Source of the DNA: Acidimicrobiia bacterium | Lineage (GTDB): Bacteria > Actinomycetota > Acidimicrobiia > Acidimicrobiales > CAIXPF01 | Assembly: GCA_947476745.1 (NCBI GenBank) | Contig: CANJRG010000022.1 | Span: forward strand, 1-57,471 | Direction of reading: 5' to 3' | DNA: 57,471 nucleotides | Shown: positions 1 to 8,760 of the stretch, piece after piece | Layout of the letters: each line of letters starts with the position of its first letter | Numbering within the stretch: position 1 is the stretch's first letter | Notes under the pieces: generated by a model | The model's database searches: none | Told to the model about the DNA's origin: nothing | Seen by the model: only the letters and a program-made list of their open reading frames with translations | Made by a program: the position numbers and the translations under genes

Positions 1-44
1 GCTTCGGTCATGCGGGTCCCCGCGGCGATCAGATCGACCTTCAT
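1..44 (-). CDS. 5' end of a gene leaving the window (partial)
   Basis: An ATG at 42-44 on the minus strand opens a frame reading MKVDLIAAGTRMTEA before the window ends. A GGGGAC purine stretch lies a few bases upstream and would serve as a ribosome binding site. Only 14-15 codons are visible, so no function can be assigned. The gene is on the same strand as azlCD, and 69 bases separate its start from the azlD stop, so it could be the distal gene of that operon. Confidence 0.45.
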   Translation of the reverse strand, partial: MKVDLIAAGTRMTE

Positions 45-113
45 GCCGTCCCCGTTCCGATGCGGTGGTCGGCGCCTCGGTGAAGCCGACCTTGCCACCG
101 CCCTGCTCGGACC

Positions 114-428
114 TCAGCCTGCCAGATGCAGGGCCCGGACCCCGGCGGTCACGCCGGCGGCGGTGATCACGACGAGGACCATCGGGGCCCGCCGCCACAC
201 CGCGATCGAGGCCGCGGCGACGCCGGCAACCCTGGCATCGAGCACGATCTGGTCGCGCGAGGTGAAGGTCTGCACCGCGAACACCGCGGCCACCACGGCG
301 ATGGGGACGAGGGCCATCAGCTTGGTCCAGCGAGGGTTGACCGCCGCACGACGGCCGAGCACGAACATGCCGAGCGTCCGGGTGATGGCATTGCCGGCCG
401 ACAGGATGGCGAGGGCGAGCAGGCTCAT
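114..428 (-). CDS. azlD: AzlD family branched-chain amino acid export subunit
   Basis: This 104-residue, very hydrophobic protein has the length and several membrane segments of the AzlD family, the small partner of AzlC in exporting branched-chain amino acids or similar compounds. It begins with an ATG whose first four bases overlap the end of azlC (ATGA at 425-428), a sign of translational coupling. The conserved basic loop after the first helix (GRRAAVNPRWTKLM) is visible. The assignment rests on size, hydropathy and the adjacent azlC; the exported substrate cannot be read from sequence. Confidence 0.85.
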   Translation of the reverse strand: MSLLALAILSAGNAITRTLGMFVLGRRAAVNPRWTKLMALVPIAVVAAVFAVQTFTSRDQIVLDARVAGVAAASIAVWRRAPMVLVVITAAGVTAGVRALHLAG

Positions 429-1168
429 GGCAGCTCCTGCTGCGACGGGGGAGCAGGCCGGCGGCCCCGGCCGGTGACGAGGTCGCGCAGGCCCAGTGGA
501 CCGGCGGGCACCCGGCTCGCCACGATGGCCGCCAGGGCGGCGATCAGGAACGGGACCCCCGCCGGGGCGAAGGGGACCAGCACGACGGCGATCACCCCGC
601 CGAGCACGGCGGCTGCGGCGGTGTCCCGGCTGCGCAGGGCCGCCGCAACCGTACCGAGCAGTACGGCCGGGAACACCGCGTCGAGCCCGATGGACCTGGT
701 GTTGCCGATGACGTTTCCGACGGCCACCCCGATTGCGGACCCCAGGACCCAGCCCACGCCCATGGCCCCGGCGATCTGCCAGTAGAGCCGCCGGGCGGTG
801 CGCGGGTCCCCGGCGGTCACCGCCGCGGCGACGGCCGGTTCCCCGGAGATCTGCATGGCGGCGATCCGTTCCCACACCGTCATGGGCCAGCGGTTGGCGA
901 TGCTCATGGCCATCAGGCCGAACCGCGAGCTCACCAGCAGCGCCGACACCAGGCCGGCAGCCACCGAACCACCGGAGAGGATAACCGCGGCGAACGCCAG
1001 CTCCCCGCTGCCGGAGAAGGCGGTTACGGTGGCCAACATGACCACCGCCGGGCTGGTCCCGATGTCGATCATGATGGCGCTCACCGCGACACCGACGGCC
1101 ATGGTCGCAGCGGCCAAGGCGACGAGGTCGGCCGGTCCGAGGCCGCGTACTTTTTCTGTGTCGTCCAC
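425..1168 (-). CDS. azlC: AzlC family branched-chain amino acid permease
   Basis: This 247-residue membrane protein matches the large subunit of the AzlCD exporter. It has an N-terminal region with GxSGxxE-like small residues (AFSGSGELAF, about residues 49-58), a SSRFGLM motif near residue 80, and successive hydrophobic helices to the C terminus. The start is a GTG at 1166-1168. A TAGGGT box lies exactly eight bases upstream, implying an mRNA that begins at or next to the start codon. azlD follows with a 4-base overlap. Substrate specificity is inferred from the family only. Confidence 0.85.
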   Translation of the reverse strand: MDDTEKVRGLGPADLVALAAATMAVGVAVSAIMIDIGTSPAVVMLATVTAFSGSGELAFAAVILSGGSVAAGLVSALLVSSRFGLMAMSIANRWPMTVWERIAAMQISGEPAVAAAVTAGDPRTARRLYWQIAGAMGVGWVLGSAIGVAVGNVIGNTRSIGLDAVFPAVLLGTVAAALRSRDTAAAAVLGGVIAVVLVPFAPAGVPFLIAALAAIVASRVPAGPLGLRDLVTGRGRRPAPPSQQELP

Positions 1169-1176
1169 GGCGCAGG

Positions 1177-1182
1177 ACCCTA
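1177..1182 (-). promoter_or_regulatory. -10 box of azlC (leaderless type)
   Basis: TAGGGT on the minus strand, eight bases before the GTG start of azlC. The spacing places the transcription start at the start codon. No convincing -35 box was found. Confidence 0.5.
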
Positions 1183-1288
1183 CCGGAGCGGAACGGACGC
1201 CCCTTTACCAGCATCGGGTTCGCGGGGCGCGCCCCGCGGCGAGCGCGCCGGACGAGCATGTGGGCGCGGATGGCGCGAACATGCAGCC

Positions 1289-2506
1289 ATGACGCAACCG
1301 ACGCCGTACCTCGAGGGCTTCCGGGTCCTCGATTTCACCCAATACCTTGCCGGCCCCTCCTGCACCCGCATGCTGGCCGAGATGGGCGCCGACGTCATCA
1401 AGGTCGAGATGGCGCCCTTCGGCGACCCGATCCGGGCCAACTCCCCCCGGCGCAACCGGCGCTCCGGCTACTTCGTGCAGCAGAACCGGGGCAAGCGCAG
1501 CCTCTGCCTCGACTTCTCCAAGCCGGCGTCGATTCAGATCATCAAGGACCTCATCCCCACCATCGACGTGGTCGTCGAGAACTACAGCGCCGGGGTGATG
1601 GCCCGTCGGGGGCTCGACTACGAGTCGTTGTCGGCCATCAACCCCAAGCTGGTCATGGCCTCGATCTCCGGGTTCGGCCAGACCGGCCCGTTGTCGCACA
1701 AGACCAGCTTCGACCTCATCGCTCAGGGTTTCGCCGGTCTGATGCACGTCACCGGTGAGGCCGACGGCCCGCCGCAGTTCGTCGGGGTCGGCATCGCGGA
1801 CTGCACCGCCGGGTTCACGGCATACGCCGCCATCGGTTACGCCCTGCTGCGTCGCACCACGACCGGCAAGGGCAGCCACCTCGACATCTCCATGGTCGAC
1901 GCCCTGTTCCACATGCACGAGATGAACGTGCATGCCCCGTCGATGACCAACGGCGAGTGGAAGCCGATGCGGGCCGGTGCCCACCACCCGGTGGTCTGCC
2001 CCGGTGGGGCGTACAAGGGCCCGCAGGGCTACATCATGATTCTCTGCACCCAGGGCCAGATGCCCGGGTTGTGGAAGGCCATCGGCCGCGAGGACCTCGC
2101 CGAGGATCCCCGCTTCGTGAACAACGCCACCCGCCTCGACAACGTCGACGAGTTCGTCGCCGTCATCGAATCGTGGATGGCCACCTTCGCCACCGACGAG
2201 GAGGTCATCGCCGCGCTGGAGGCCCAGCGGGTGCCCTGCGGTCCGGTGCTCGACCCCGGCGAAGCGGTCAACCACCCGTACTTCCAGGAGCGGCGCATGG
2301 TGCGCGAGATCAGCGATCCGCTGGCCGGGAACTTCTACGTGCCGGGCTTCCCGATCAAGTTCTCCGACGCCGCCCCCGAGCCGGACCTGGTCACCCCCAA
2401 CCTCGGCCAGCACAACGTTGACGTGTTGCGTGACCTGTGCGGTTACGACGAGGCCGCCATTGCCGCGCTGGTCGAGGGCGGGGTGCTGGCCGAGAAGGAT
2501 CGCTAG
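1289..2506 (+). CDS. CaiB/BaiF family (class III) CoA-transferase
   Basis: This 405-residue protein has the usual length and order of class III CoA-transferases, which move CoA between carboxylic acids through an aspartyl-CoA thioester. The N-terminal GFRVLDFTQYLAGP and ADVIKVE motifs are present. The catalytic Asp is expected in the GD-x3-G context, here written as IADCTAG with Asp near residue 171. It is followed by the family's TGKGSHLDISMVD stretch. It closely resembles the CoA-transferase at 51972-53192 (shared SGYFVQQNRGK) and less so the convergent one at 2768-3970. The acid substrate is unknown. No ribosome binding site stands out before the ATG. Confidence 0.9.
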   Translation: MTQPTPYLEGFRVLDFTQYLAGPSCTRMLAEMGADVIKVEMAPFGDPIRANSPRRNRRSGYFVQQNRGKRSLCLDFSKPASIQIIKDLIPTIDVVVENYSAGVMARRGLDYESLSAINPKLVMASISGFGQTGPLSHKTSFDLIAQGFAGLMHVTGEADGPPQFVGVGIADCTAGFTAYAAIGYALLRRTTTGKGSHLDISMVDALFHMHEMNVHAPSMTNGEWKPMRAGAHHPVVCPGGAYKGPQGYIMILCTQGQMPGLWKAIGREDLAEDPRFVNNATRLDNVDEFVAVIESWMATFATDEEVIAALEAQRVPCGPVLDPGEAVNHPYFQERRMVREISDPLAGNFYVPGFPIKFSDAAPEPDLVTPNLGQHNVDVLRDLCGYDEAAIAALVEGGVLAEKDR

Positions 2507-2567
2507 GCCTGCGTAACCGCCGAGGTGGCACCGGGCCCCGGCCCGCTGTACCGGTGCCCGGCGGCCG

Positions 2568-2697
2568 GGTCCGGTCCGGTCCGGCCGGGTCCGGTCCGGT
2601 CGGGTCCGGTCCGGTCGGGTCCGGTCCGGTCCGGTCGGGTCCGGTCCGGTCCGGTCGGGTCCGGTCGGGTCCGGTCCGGTCCGGTCGGGTCCGGTCG
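2568..2697. repeat. GGTCC/GGTCG pentamer microsatellite
   Basis: About 130 bases made almost wholly of the pentamers GGTCC and GGTCG in irregular order, lying between two convergent CoA-transferase genes. A shorter stretch of the same pentamers lies at 25996-26040. Pentameric periodicity shifts all reading frames, so the open frames through it are not credible genes. Confidence 0.9.
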
Positions 2698-2701
2698 GCG
2701 G

Positions 2702-2779
2702 GTCAGGGCTGCGGGTCAGGGCTGCGGGTCAGGGCTGCGGGTCAGGGCTGCGGGTCAGGGCTGCGGGTCAGGGCTGCGG
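2702..2779. repeat. six tandem copies of a 13-bp unit covering a stop codon
   Basis: Six perfect copies of GTCAGGGCTGCGG (2702-2714 to 2767-2779). The copy at the gene end includes the stop codon (2768-2770) and last codons of the minus-strand CoA-transferase, whose C terminus reads QPQP. The array therefore looks like an expansion of the gene's own 3' end. Confidence 0.95.
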
Positions 2780-3970
2780 TTGGTGGCGGGCGGCGAGTTC
2801 GGCCCGCAGCTCGGCGCCGTGCTCGTCGAGGCGGGGTGGGCCGCGGTAGAGCACGGCCGGGGTGGCGGTCAGCTTGATCGGGCAACCCAGGGTGGTGGTG
2901 GTCCGGTGGTGGGGGTGCTCCAGCGGCACCAGCATCTCCCGGGCCACGACGTGGGGTTCGCCGATCCAGTCGCGGGCCCGGTACACCGGCCCCACCGGGA
3001 TCTGCCCGCCGAGGACCTCGAGCACCTCGGCGCTGGTACGGGTGGCGGCCCAGCCACCGACGATCTCGTCGACCAGAACCCGGTTCGCGACCCGGGCCGC
3101 ATTGGTGGCGGTGCGGGGGTCCTCGACGCATTCCGGCCGGTCGATCGCCGTGCACAGCAGCCGCCACATGGCCTCGGTCGGGGCGGCGATGGCACAGTGG
3201 CCGTCGGCGGTGCGGTACACGTCAAAGGGGGTGACGTCGTCGAGGGCGTTGCCCGACGGGGGATAGTCGCGGCCGAGGTAGTCCCAGCTCGACTGGGCCG
3301 GCTCACCGAGGGACATCACCGCGTCGACCATGGCCACGTCGAGGAACTGGCCCTCGCCGGCGGCCCGGGCGTGCAGCACTGCGGACACCAGGCCCAGCGC
3401 GGCCATCAGCCCCGGGACGAGGTCGCCGACCAGCGGTCCGGCCCGCAGCGGGTGCTCGGCGTCGGGCCCGGTGGTGGCGACCACCCCGCCCATGGCCTGG
3501 GCGACCACGTCGTAGGCCGGCCAGGCGGCGTAGGGGCTGGCACCGGTCCGGGCGTCGCCGAAGCCGCGGATGGCGGCGTACACCAGGCGGGGGTTGCGGG
3601 CCCGGCAGGCGTCCCAGCCCACCCCGAGGCGGTCGAGGACTCCGCCGCGCAGGTTCTCCACCAGGCCGTCGGCGGTCTCGACCAGTTGCAGGAACACCTC
3701 CCGGTCCTCGTCGGTGGCGAGGTCGAGCACGATGGAGCGCTTGTTGCGGTTGCGGTTGGCGAAACGGCCGCCGTAGAACCGTTCGTGGTCCTCGGGCAGG
3801 AACGGCGGGGCGAAGCGGGTCAACTCGCCCTGCGGCGGCTCGACCTTGATGACGTCGGCCCCGAGGTCGGCCAGCATCATCGACGCGTACGGCCCGGCTG
3901 CGGCATGGGTCACGTCGATGATGCGGACGCCGACCAGCGGTCCGCCGGGCCGGCCCGGTTGGTTGCGCAT
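2768..3970 (-). CDS. CaiB/BaiF family (class III) CoA-transferase
   Basis: A 400-residue class III CoA-transferase. GVRIIDVTHAAAGPYASM opens the fold, ADVIKVE follows, and LVGDLVPGL supplies the GD-x3-G context of the catalytic Asp ahead of GEGQFLDVAMVDAV. A longer frame runs up to 4042. The ATG at 3970 is preferred because it gives the family's normal N terminus and has a TACGTT box six bases upstream. The gene is divergent from the monooxygenase at 4027; the two promoters share about 50 bases. The CoA donor and acceptor are unknown. Confidence 0.88.
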   Translation of the reverse strand: MRNQPGRPGGPLVGVRIIDVTHAAAGPYASMMLADLGADVIKVEPPQGELTRFAPPFLPEDHERFYGGRFANRNRNKRSIVLDLATDEDREVFLQLVETADGLVENLRGGVLDRLGVGWDACRARNPRLVYAAIRGFGDARTGASPYAAWPAYDVVAQAMGGVVATTGPDAEHPLRAGPLVGDLVPGLMAALGLVSAVLHARAAGEGQFLDVAMVDAVMSLGEPAQSSWDYLGRDYPPSGNALDDVTPFDVYRTADGHCAIAAPTEAMWRLLCTAIDRPECVEDPRTATNAARVANRVLVDEIVGGWAATRTSAEVLEVLGGQIPVGPVYRARDWIGEPHVVAREMLVPLEHPHHRTTTTLGCPIKLTATPAVLYRGPPRLDEHGAELRAELAARHQPQP

Positions 3971-3976
3971 CGCCGC

Positions 3977-3982
3977 AACGTA
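3977..3982 (-). promoter_or_regulatory. -10 box of the CoA-transferase at 2768-3970
   Basis: TACGTT on the minus strand, six bases before the ATG, a leaderless arrangement. It faces the plus-strand box at 4012-4017 across 29 bases. Confidence 0.45.
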
Positions 3983-4011
3983 GCGGCTCCGAGGATCCGG
4001 ATCGCCCCGGG

Positions 4012-4017
4012 TACTAT
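4012..4017 (+). promoter_or_regulatory. -10 box of the BVMO-like gene
   Basis: TACTAT nine bases before the ATG at 4027, fitting a leaderless or near-leaderless transcript divergent from the upstream CoA-transferase gene. Confidence 0.5.
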
Positions 4018-4026
4018 CGACGCACC

Positions 4027-5655
4027 ATGAGCGAAGCAACACAGGTCGATGTCGTCGTTGTCGGGGCCGGGTTCGCCGGCATGTATCTGATCCATCGGAT
4101 GAGGCAGGCCGGGCGGACCGTGCAGTGCTTCGAGGGTGGCACCGATGTCGGGGGGACGTGGTACTGGAACCGCTATCCCGGCTGCCGTTGTGACGTCGAG
4201 TCGATGGAGTACTCCTACGACTTCGATCCCGACCTGCAGCAGGAATGGGTGTGGACGGAGAAGTACGCCACGCAGCCGGAGATCCTCCGCTACGCCCAGC
4301 ACGTGGCGGACCGGTTCGATCTGCGCCGCTCGATCCGGTTCTCGACCCGGGTGGTCTCGGCCCACTTCGACGAGGGGTCAGGTCGTTGGACGGTGACGGC
4401 CGATGACGGCTCGGTCACCAGCGCCCAGTTCTTCGTGATGGCGTCGGGCTGTCTGTCCTCGGCGAACATGCCCGATATCGAAGGGCGTGATTCGTTCCAG
4501 GGGGTGCTTGCCCATACCGGTCGGTATCCGCACGAGGGGATCGACTTCGCCGGCAAGCGGGTCGGCATCGTGGGCACCGGCTCGTCGGGCATCCAGTCGA
4601 TCCCGGTGATCGCGCAGAGTGCGGCGCATCTGACGGTGTTCCAGCGGACGGCGCAGTTCACCATCCCGGCGTGCAACGGCCCGCTCGACCCCGAGCTGCA
4701 GGCCGCGGTCAAGGCCGATTACGAGACGTTCCGGGCAAAGAACCGCCGCATGTTCGGGGCTTTCGGCTCGCACTACCCCAAGCCGGCCGGCGATGCCGCC
4801 GATGTCGACGACGCCACGTTCACCGCCACCATGGAACGACTGTGGGAGATGGGCGGGACCATGTTCCTGTCGGCGTTCCGCGACCTGATGCGCACCCCCG
4901 CCTCGAACGAGCGGGCGGCGGCGTTCGTGCGCACCAAGATCGCCGAGATCGTGCACGACCCGGCGACCGCAGCGAAGCTGACCCCGGACGGGTTGATCGG
5001 CTGCAAGCGTCTGGTGATCGACACCGGTTACTACGAGACCTACAACCGCCCGAACGTGACGTTGGTGGACATCGGCCCCCAGGGCACGCCGATCACCCGG
5101 ATCACCCCGACCGGGGTACAGGTCGGCAACGAGCACCACGAGCTCGACGTGCTGATCTTCGCCACCGGGTTCGATGCGATGACCGGGTCACTGCTGCGGG
5201 TCGACATCCAAGGTCGCGACGGGCAGCGCCTGGCCGACACGTGGGAGGCTGGGCCGGTGACCTATCTGGGTCTGGGGGTGCACGGGTTCCCGAACTTCTT
5301 CACCATCACCGGGCCGGGCAGCCCGTCGGTGCTGGCCAACATGATCATCGCCACCGAGCAGCACGTCGACTGGATCACCGACTGCATCAGCTACCTGCAG
5401 GCCAACGGCCACGACACCATCGAGGCCGACCCGGCATCGGTTGAGTCGTGGGTGGCGCACGTCAACGCCGTCGCGGACCGGACCATCTTCCCCAGCTGCA
5501 ACTCGTGGTACCTGGGGGCCAACATCCCCGGCAAGCCGCGGGTGTTCATGCCCCTGCCGGGCTTCCCCGGCTACGTGGACACCTGTGACGACGTGGCGGC
5601 CAACGGCTACCGCGGGTTCCGCCTCGACCGGCTCGGGGTGAGCGCCGGGGTCTGA
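4027..5655 (+). CDS. Baeyer-Villiger-type flavin monooxygenase
   Basis: A 542-residue two-dinucleotide-domain flavoprotein of the cyclohexanone/phenylacetone monooxygenase type. Such enzymes use FAD, NADPH and O2 to insert oxygen next to a ketone. Visible landmarks are the FAD-binding GAGFAG (13-18), the GGTWYWNRYPGCRCD segment (42-56) typical of type I BVMOs, the NADPH-binding GTGSSG (183-188), and the BVMO fingerprint as FQGVLAHTGRYP (157-168). The fingerprint ends in Tyr-Pro where the classical form has Trp-Pro/Asp. Length is normal. It sits among CoA-transferases and reductases, in keeping with a role in ketone or steroid-like breakdown, which is inference. Confidence 0.88.
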   Translation: MSEATQVDVVVVGAGFAGMYLIHRMRQAGRTVQCFEGGTDVGGTWYWNRYPGCRCDVESMEYSYDFDPDLQQEWVWTEKYATQPEILRYAQHVADRFDLRRSIRFSTRVVSAHFDEGSGRWTVTADDGSVTSAQFFVMASGCLSSANMPDIEGRDSFQGVLAHTGRYPHEGIDFAGKRVGIVGTGSSGIQSIPVIAQSAAHLTVFQRTAQFTIPACNGPLDPELQAAVKADYETFRAKNRRMFGAFGSHYPKPAGDAADVDDATFTATMERLWEMGGTMFLSAFRDLMRTPASNERAAAFVRTKIAEIVHDPATAAKLTPDGLIGCKRLVIDTGYYETYNRPNVTLVDIGPQGTPITRITPTGVQVGNEHHELDVLIFATGFDAMTGSLLRVDIQGRDGQRLADTWEAGPVTYLGLGVHGFPNFFTITGPGSPSVLANMIIATEQHVDWITDCISYLQANGHDTIEADPASVESWVAHVNAVADRTIFPSCNSWYLGANIPGKPRVFMPLPGFPGYVDTCDDVAANGYRGFRLDRLGVSAGV

Positions 5656-5758
5656 CCGGCACCGCATGGCCGTACCCGGCCGCCCGGCCGAGGCGGAACC
5701 CGGGGTGCACAGTGCCCGGATCGTGCCGCGGGCATGGCGCGGCCCGACGGGTGGGGGA

Positions 5759-5776
5759 CCGGCCGGCGTCGGCCGG
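5759..5776. terminator. hairpin between convergent genes
   Basis: A perfect dyad: CCGGCCG (5759-5765), loop GCGT, CGGCCGG (5770-5776). It lies between the BVMO stop and the OYE stop and could end transcripts from both sides. There is no T-run. Confidence 0.4.
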
Positions 5777-5785
5777 GCACCGCCG

Positions 5786-6880
5786 TCAGTCGGCCACGAA
5801 GCCCTTGAACGAGCCGGCCAGGTAGTCCACGAAGCGCGGCGAGACACCCTCGCGGGCCAGGTGGTCCCGGGACACCGGTTGCTGGACGGGTACGAAGTCG
5901 GGATCGGCCTCGACCAGCTTCGGGTAGTCGTGGTGGATGATGGCTCCCCGGCCCAGCAGGGCGATGTCGGCGCCGAGCTCAATGGCCCGGCGGGTCTCGG
6001 CCGGGGTACGCAGCTTGCCGGCCACGCCGAGGCGCACCCTGCCGCGGGGCAGCTCGGTGAAGTGCTCGATGAGCAGCTTCGCCTCACCCGGCCGGTCGAT
6101 CGGGGTCTTGAAGCAGTCCCACAGCGACAGGTCGAGGAACTCGATGAGCTCACCGGCCATCAGCTCGGCGGCGAGCTCGGTGATCTCGTCGAGCCGCATG
6201 TCGAAACGCTCGGGCGACAGGCGGACCCCGACGATGAAGTCCTCACCGCAGCGCCGGCGGATCTCGGTCAGGATCTCGATCAGGAACCGTGAGCGGTTCT
6301 CCAGCGAGCCGCCCCAGCGGTCGTCACGGCGGTTGAGCTCGGGGCTGAGGAACTCGCAGATCAGGTAGCCGTGGGCGCCGTGCAGCTCGACGCCGTGGAA
6401 ACCGGCCTGCTCGGCCCGTACCGCGGCGGCCACGAACGACTCGACGGCGGCCTCGACCTCGTCGCCGGTCAGTGCCCGGGAGCCCGACTCGGGGTCCTCG
6501 GAGGGGCATACCGGGGTGGTGCCGACCAGGGTGGCCGGGGCCCGGTTGCCGGCGTGGTGGAGCTGGGCGATGGACACCGAACCTGCGGCGTTGATGCCGG
6601 CTGCGAGCTCGGCCAGGCCCTCGAGGTGGTCCTCGGAGAAGATGCCGATCTGGCCGGGGAAGCCCTGGCCGACGGCCTGCACGTGCGCCGCAGCGGTCAT
6701 CGTCGAACCGAACCCGCCGACCGCCCGCATGACCAGCCAGTCGTGCTCTTCCTGGGAGCAGCGGCCGTCGGGGTGGCTCTGGGTGTTGGTCAGCGGGGCC
6801 AGCATCAGCCGGTTGGGCATGGCAGGCCCGCGACGGAACGGTACGGCGTCGAACAAGGAACCAGGAACACCCGAAGTCAT
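5786..6880 (-). CDS. NADH:flavin oxidoreductase, Old Yellow Enzyme family
   Basis: A 364-residue TIM-barrel FMN enzyme that would reduce alpha,beta-unsaturated carbonyls or related substrates with NAD(P)H. Recognisable segments are NRLMLAPLTNTQ near the N terminus, QLHHAGNRAP in the middle, and the signature HGAHGYLICEFLSPELNRR followed by DDRWGGSLENRSRF. Near the end LGVAGKLRTP and DIALLGRGAI supply the phosphate-binding part. The frame is open for 140 codons upstream, but the ATG at 6880 begins where family members do and has a CAACGT box (6887-6892) six bases before it, an imperfect version of the leaderless -10. It is convergent with the BVMO gene. Confidence 0.9.
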   Translation of the reverse strand: MTSGVPGSLFDAVPFRRGPAMPNRLMLAPLTNTQSHPDGRCSQEEHDWLVMRAVGGFGSTMTAAAHVQAVGQGFPGQIGIFSEDHLEGLAELAAGINAAGSVSIAQLHHAGNRAPATLVGTTPVCPSEDPESGSRALTGDEVEAAVESFVAAAVRAEQAGFHGVELHGAHGYLICEFLSPELNRRDDRWGGSLENRSRFLIEILTEIRRRCGEDFIVGVRLSPERFDMRLDEITELAAELMAGELIEFLDLSLWDCFKTPIDRPGEAKLLIEHFTELPRGRVRLGVAGKLRTPAETRRAIELGADIALLGRGAIIHHDYPKLVEADPDFVPVQQPVSRDHLAREGVSPRFVDYLAGSFKGFVAD

Positions 6881-7005
6881 GGCCTCACGTTGCCACACCG
6901 CACGGCACGGACCAACCCGCCGCCGGGATGTGCGGGGTGTGCGGGGTCGGCGGGCGGATGGCCCCGCGGGCAGACCGGGGCCGGGGTGGCGGTCGCGGCG
7001 TTCGG

Positions 7006-7011
7006 TAGCGT
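7006..7011 (+). promoter_or_regulatory. -10 box of selO (leaderless type)
   Basis: TAGCGT eight bases before the ATG at 7020. It supports the ATG rather than the TTG two codons earlier as the real start. Confidence 0.5.
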
Positions 7012-7019
7012 GATTGGCG

Positions 7020-8669
7020 ATGAGCACCGAGTCCTCCGCCATGGCCCAGCCGGAACCGGGCGGGAACGACCCGCTCGCCCTCGACGGCGTGCGGTTCGTG
7101 AACCGCTTCACCGCCGAGCTGCCGGCCGATCCCGATCCGGCGAACCGGGTCCGGCAGGTGACCGGGGCGGCGTTCAGCCGGGTCCGGCCGACCCCCGTCG
7201 CCGCCCCGCGCTTGCTGGCCCATGCGCCCGACGTGGCCGAGCTGCTCGGCCTCGACGAGGCGACCGTGCGTTCGTGGGCCTTCGCCGAGGTGTTCGGCGG
7301 CAACCGCCTGCCCGCCGGGGCCGACCCGTACGCGGCCTGCTACGGCGGCCACCAGTTCGGCAACTGGGCCGGCCAGCTCGGCGACGGTCGGGCCATCGCC
7401 CTGGGCGAGATGGTGGCCCGCGACGGCAGCCATCAGACGTTGCAGCTGAAGGGGGCCGGGCCGACGCCGTACTCCCGTGGTGCCGACGGCCGGGCGGTGC
7501 TGCGCTCGTCGATCCGCGAGTTCCTCTGCAGCGAGGCCATGGCGCACCTCGGCGTCCCCACCACCCGGGCGTTGTGCCTGGTCGCCACCGGCGACGACGT
7601 GGTGCGCGACATGCTCTACGACGGCCATCCGCGGCCCGAACCCGGCGCGGTGGTCTGCCGGGTGGCGCCAAGCTTCGTACGCTTCGGGACCTTCCAGCTG
7701 CCGGCGTCGCGGCAGGATCGCGACCTGTTGCGGCAGTTGGTCGATTTCACGATCCGGGCCGACTACCCGCACCTGGTGGGGATGGACAGCTTCGACGAGC
7801 GGGTCGGTGCGTTTTTCGCCGAGGTCTGTGCCCGCAGTGCGGCGCTGGTGGTGCACTGGATGCGGGTCGGCTTCGTGCACGGGGTACTCAACACCGACAA
7901 CCTGTCCATTCTCGGCCTGACCATCGATTACGGCCCCTACGGCTGGCTGGAGAACTTCGATCCGGGTTGGACACCGAACACCACCGATGCCGGGGGCCGC
8001 CGGTACCGCTACGGCGCCCAGCCGCAGATCGTGCACTGGAACCTGTGGCAACTGGCCAACGCGCTGGTCGGCGTGGTCGAGGATCCGCAGCCGCTGCAGG
8101 CCGCGCTCGACGGGTACGCCACCCTCTATGAGGAGGGCTTCAACGCCATGATGGCGGCCCGGCTCGGTTGGGGAAGCTTCGCCGCCGGTGACGAGGCGCG
8201 GCTCGCCGAGCTGTTCGGGGTGCTCGCCTCCGCCGAGATCGACCAGGTGCTGTTCTTCCGGGACCTGGCCGATGTGCCGGTGCGCAACGCTGATGCACAC
8301 ACCGACGACGAGCTGCTGGCCCCGCTGCAGCAGGTCTGGTACCGGCCCGAGGATGCCACCGGACCGGCCGGCACGGCGATGGCCGGCTGGCTGCGTTCGT
8401 GGGCCCGGCGGGTGGGGGCCGGGGGCCTTGTCGATGATGAACGACGCCGCGTCATGAACGGTCTCAACCCCCGCTTCGTGCTGCGCAACTACCTGGCCCA
8501 GGAGGTCATCGACGCCGCCGAGGCCGGTGACCTGTCGTTGCTGCACGAGGTGGCCGACGTGCTGCGCCACCCCTACGACGAGCAGCCGGGCCGGGAGCGT
8601 TTCGCCGCCCGCCGGCCCGAGTGGGCCCGCCACCGGGTGGGCTGCTCGATGCTGTCCTGCTCGTCCTGA
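7020..8669 (+). CDS. selO: protein adenylyltransferase SelO (YdiU family)
   Basis: A 549-residue member of the pseudokinase-fold SelO family, which transfers AMP from ATP to Ser, Thr or Tyr of protein substrates and is linked to redox stress. The family's stretches are intact: [55 protein letters not shown] and [13 protein letters not shown]. The protein ends in CSMLSCSS, the cysteine-containing tail that carries selenocysteine in eukaryotic SelO and Cys in most bacteria. The ATG at 7020 was chosen because of the TAGCGT box eight bases upstream. It is transcribed alone, convergent with an MFS gene. Confidence 0.95.
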   Translation: MSTESSAMAQPEPGGNDPLALDGVRFVNRFTAELPADPDPANRVRQVTGAAFSRVRPTPVAAPRLLAHAPDVAELLGLDEATVRSWAFAEVFGGNRLPAGADPYAACYGGHQFGNWAGQLGDGRAIALGEMVARDGSHQTLQLKGAGPTPYSRGADGRAVLRSSIREFLCSEAMAHLGVPTTRALCLVATGDDVVRDMLYDGHPRPEPGAVVCRVAPSFVRFGTFQLPASRQDRDLLRQLVDFTIRADYPHLVGMDSFDERVGAFFAEVCARSAALVVHWMRVGFVHGVLNTDNLSILGLTIDYGPYGWLENFDPGWTPNTTDAGGRRYRYGAQPQIVHWNLWQLANALVGVVEDPQPLQAALDGYATLYEEGFNAMMAARLGWGSFAAGDEARLAELFGVLASAEIDQVLFFRDLADVPVRNADAHTDDELLAPLQQVWYRPEDATGPAGTAMAGWLRSWARRVGAGGLVDDERRRVMNGLNPRFVLRNYLAQEVIDAAEAGDLSLLHEVADVLRHPYDEQPGRERFAARRPEWARHRVGCSMLSCSS

Positions 8670-8760
8670 CCACACCGCTAGGTCCAGGCACGTCCGTCGG
8701 GCCGGGTGGGTTCGGGCCCGGTCGGACGGGCTGGACGCGGTCGCGGCGTTGCGGCGGCTG

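Noticed and set aside
2525-4030. Plus-strand 501-codon open frame
   Set aside because: It runs antisense to the CoA-transferase and through two tandem repeats; composition is that of a shadow frame.
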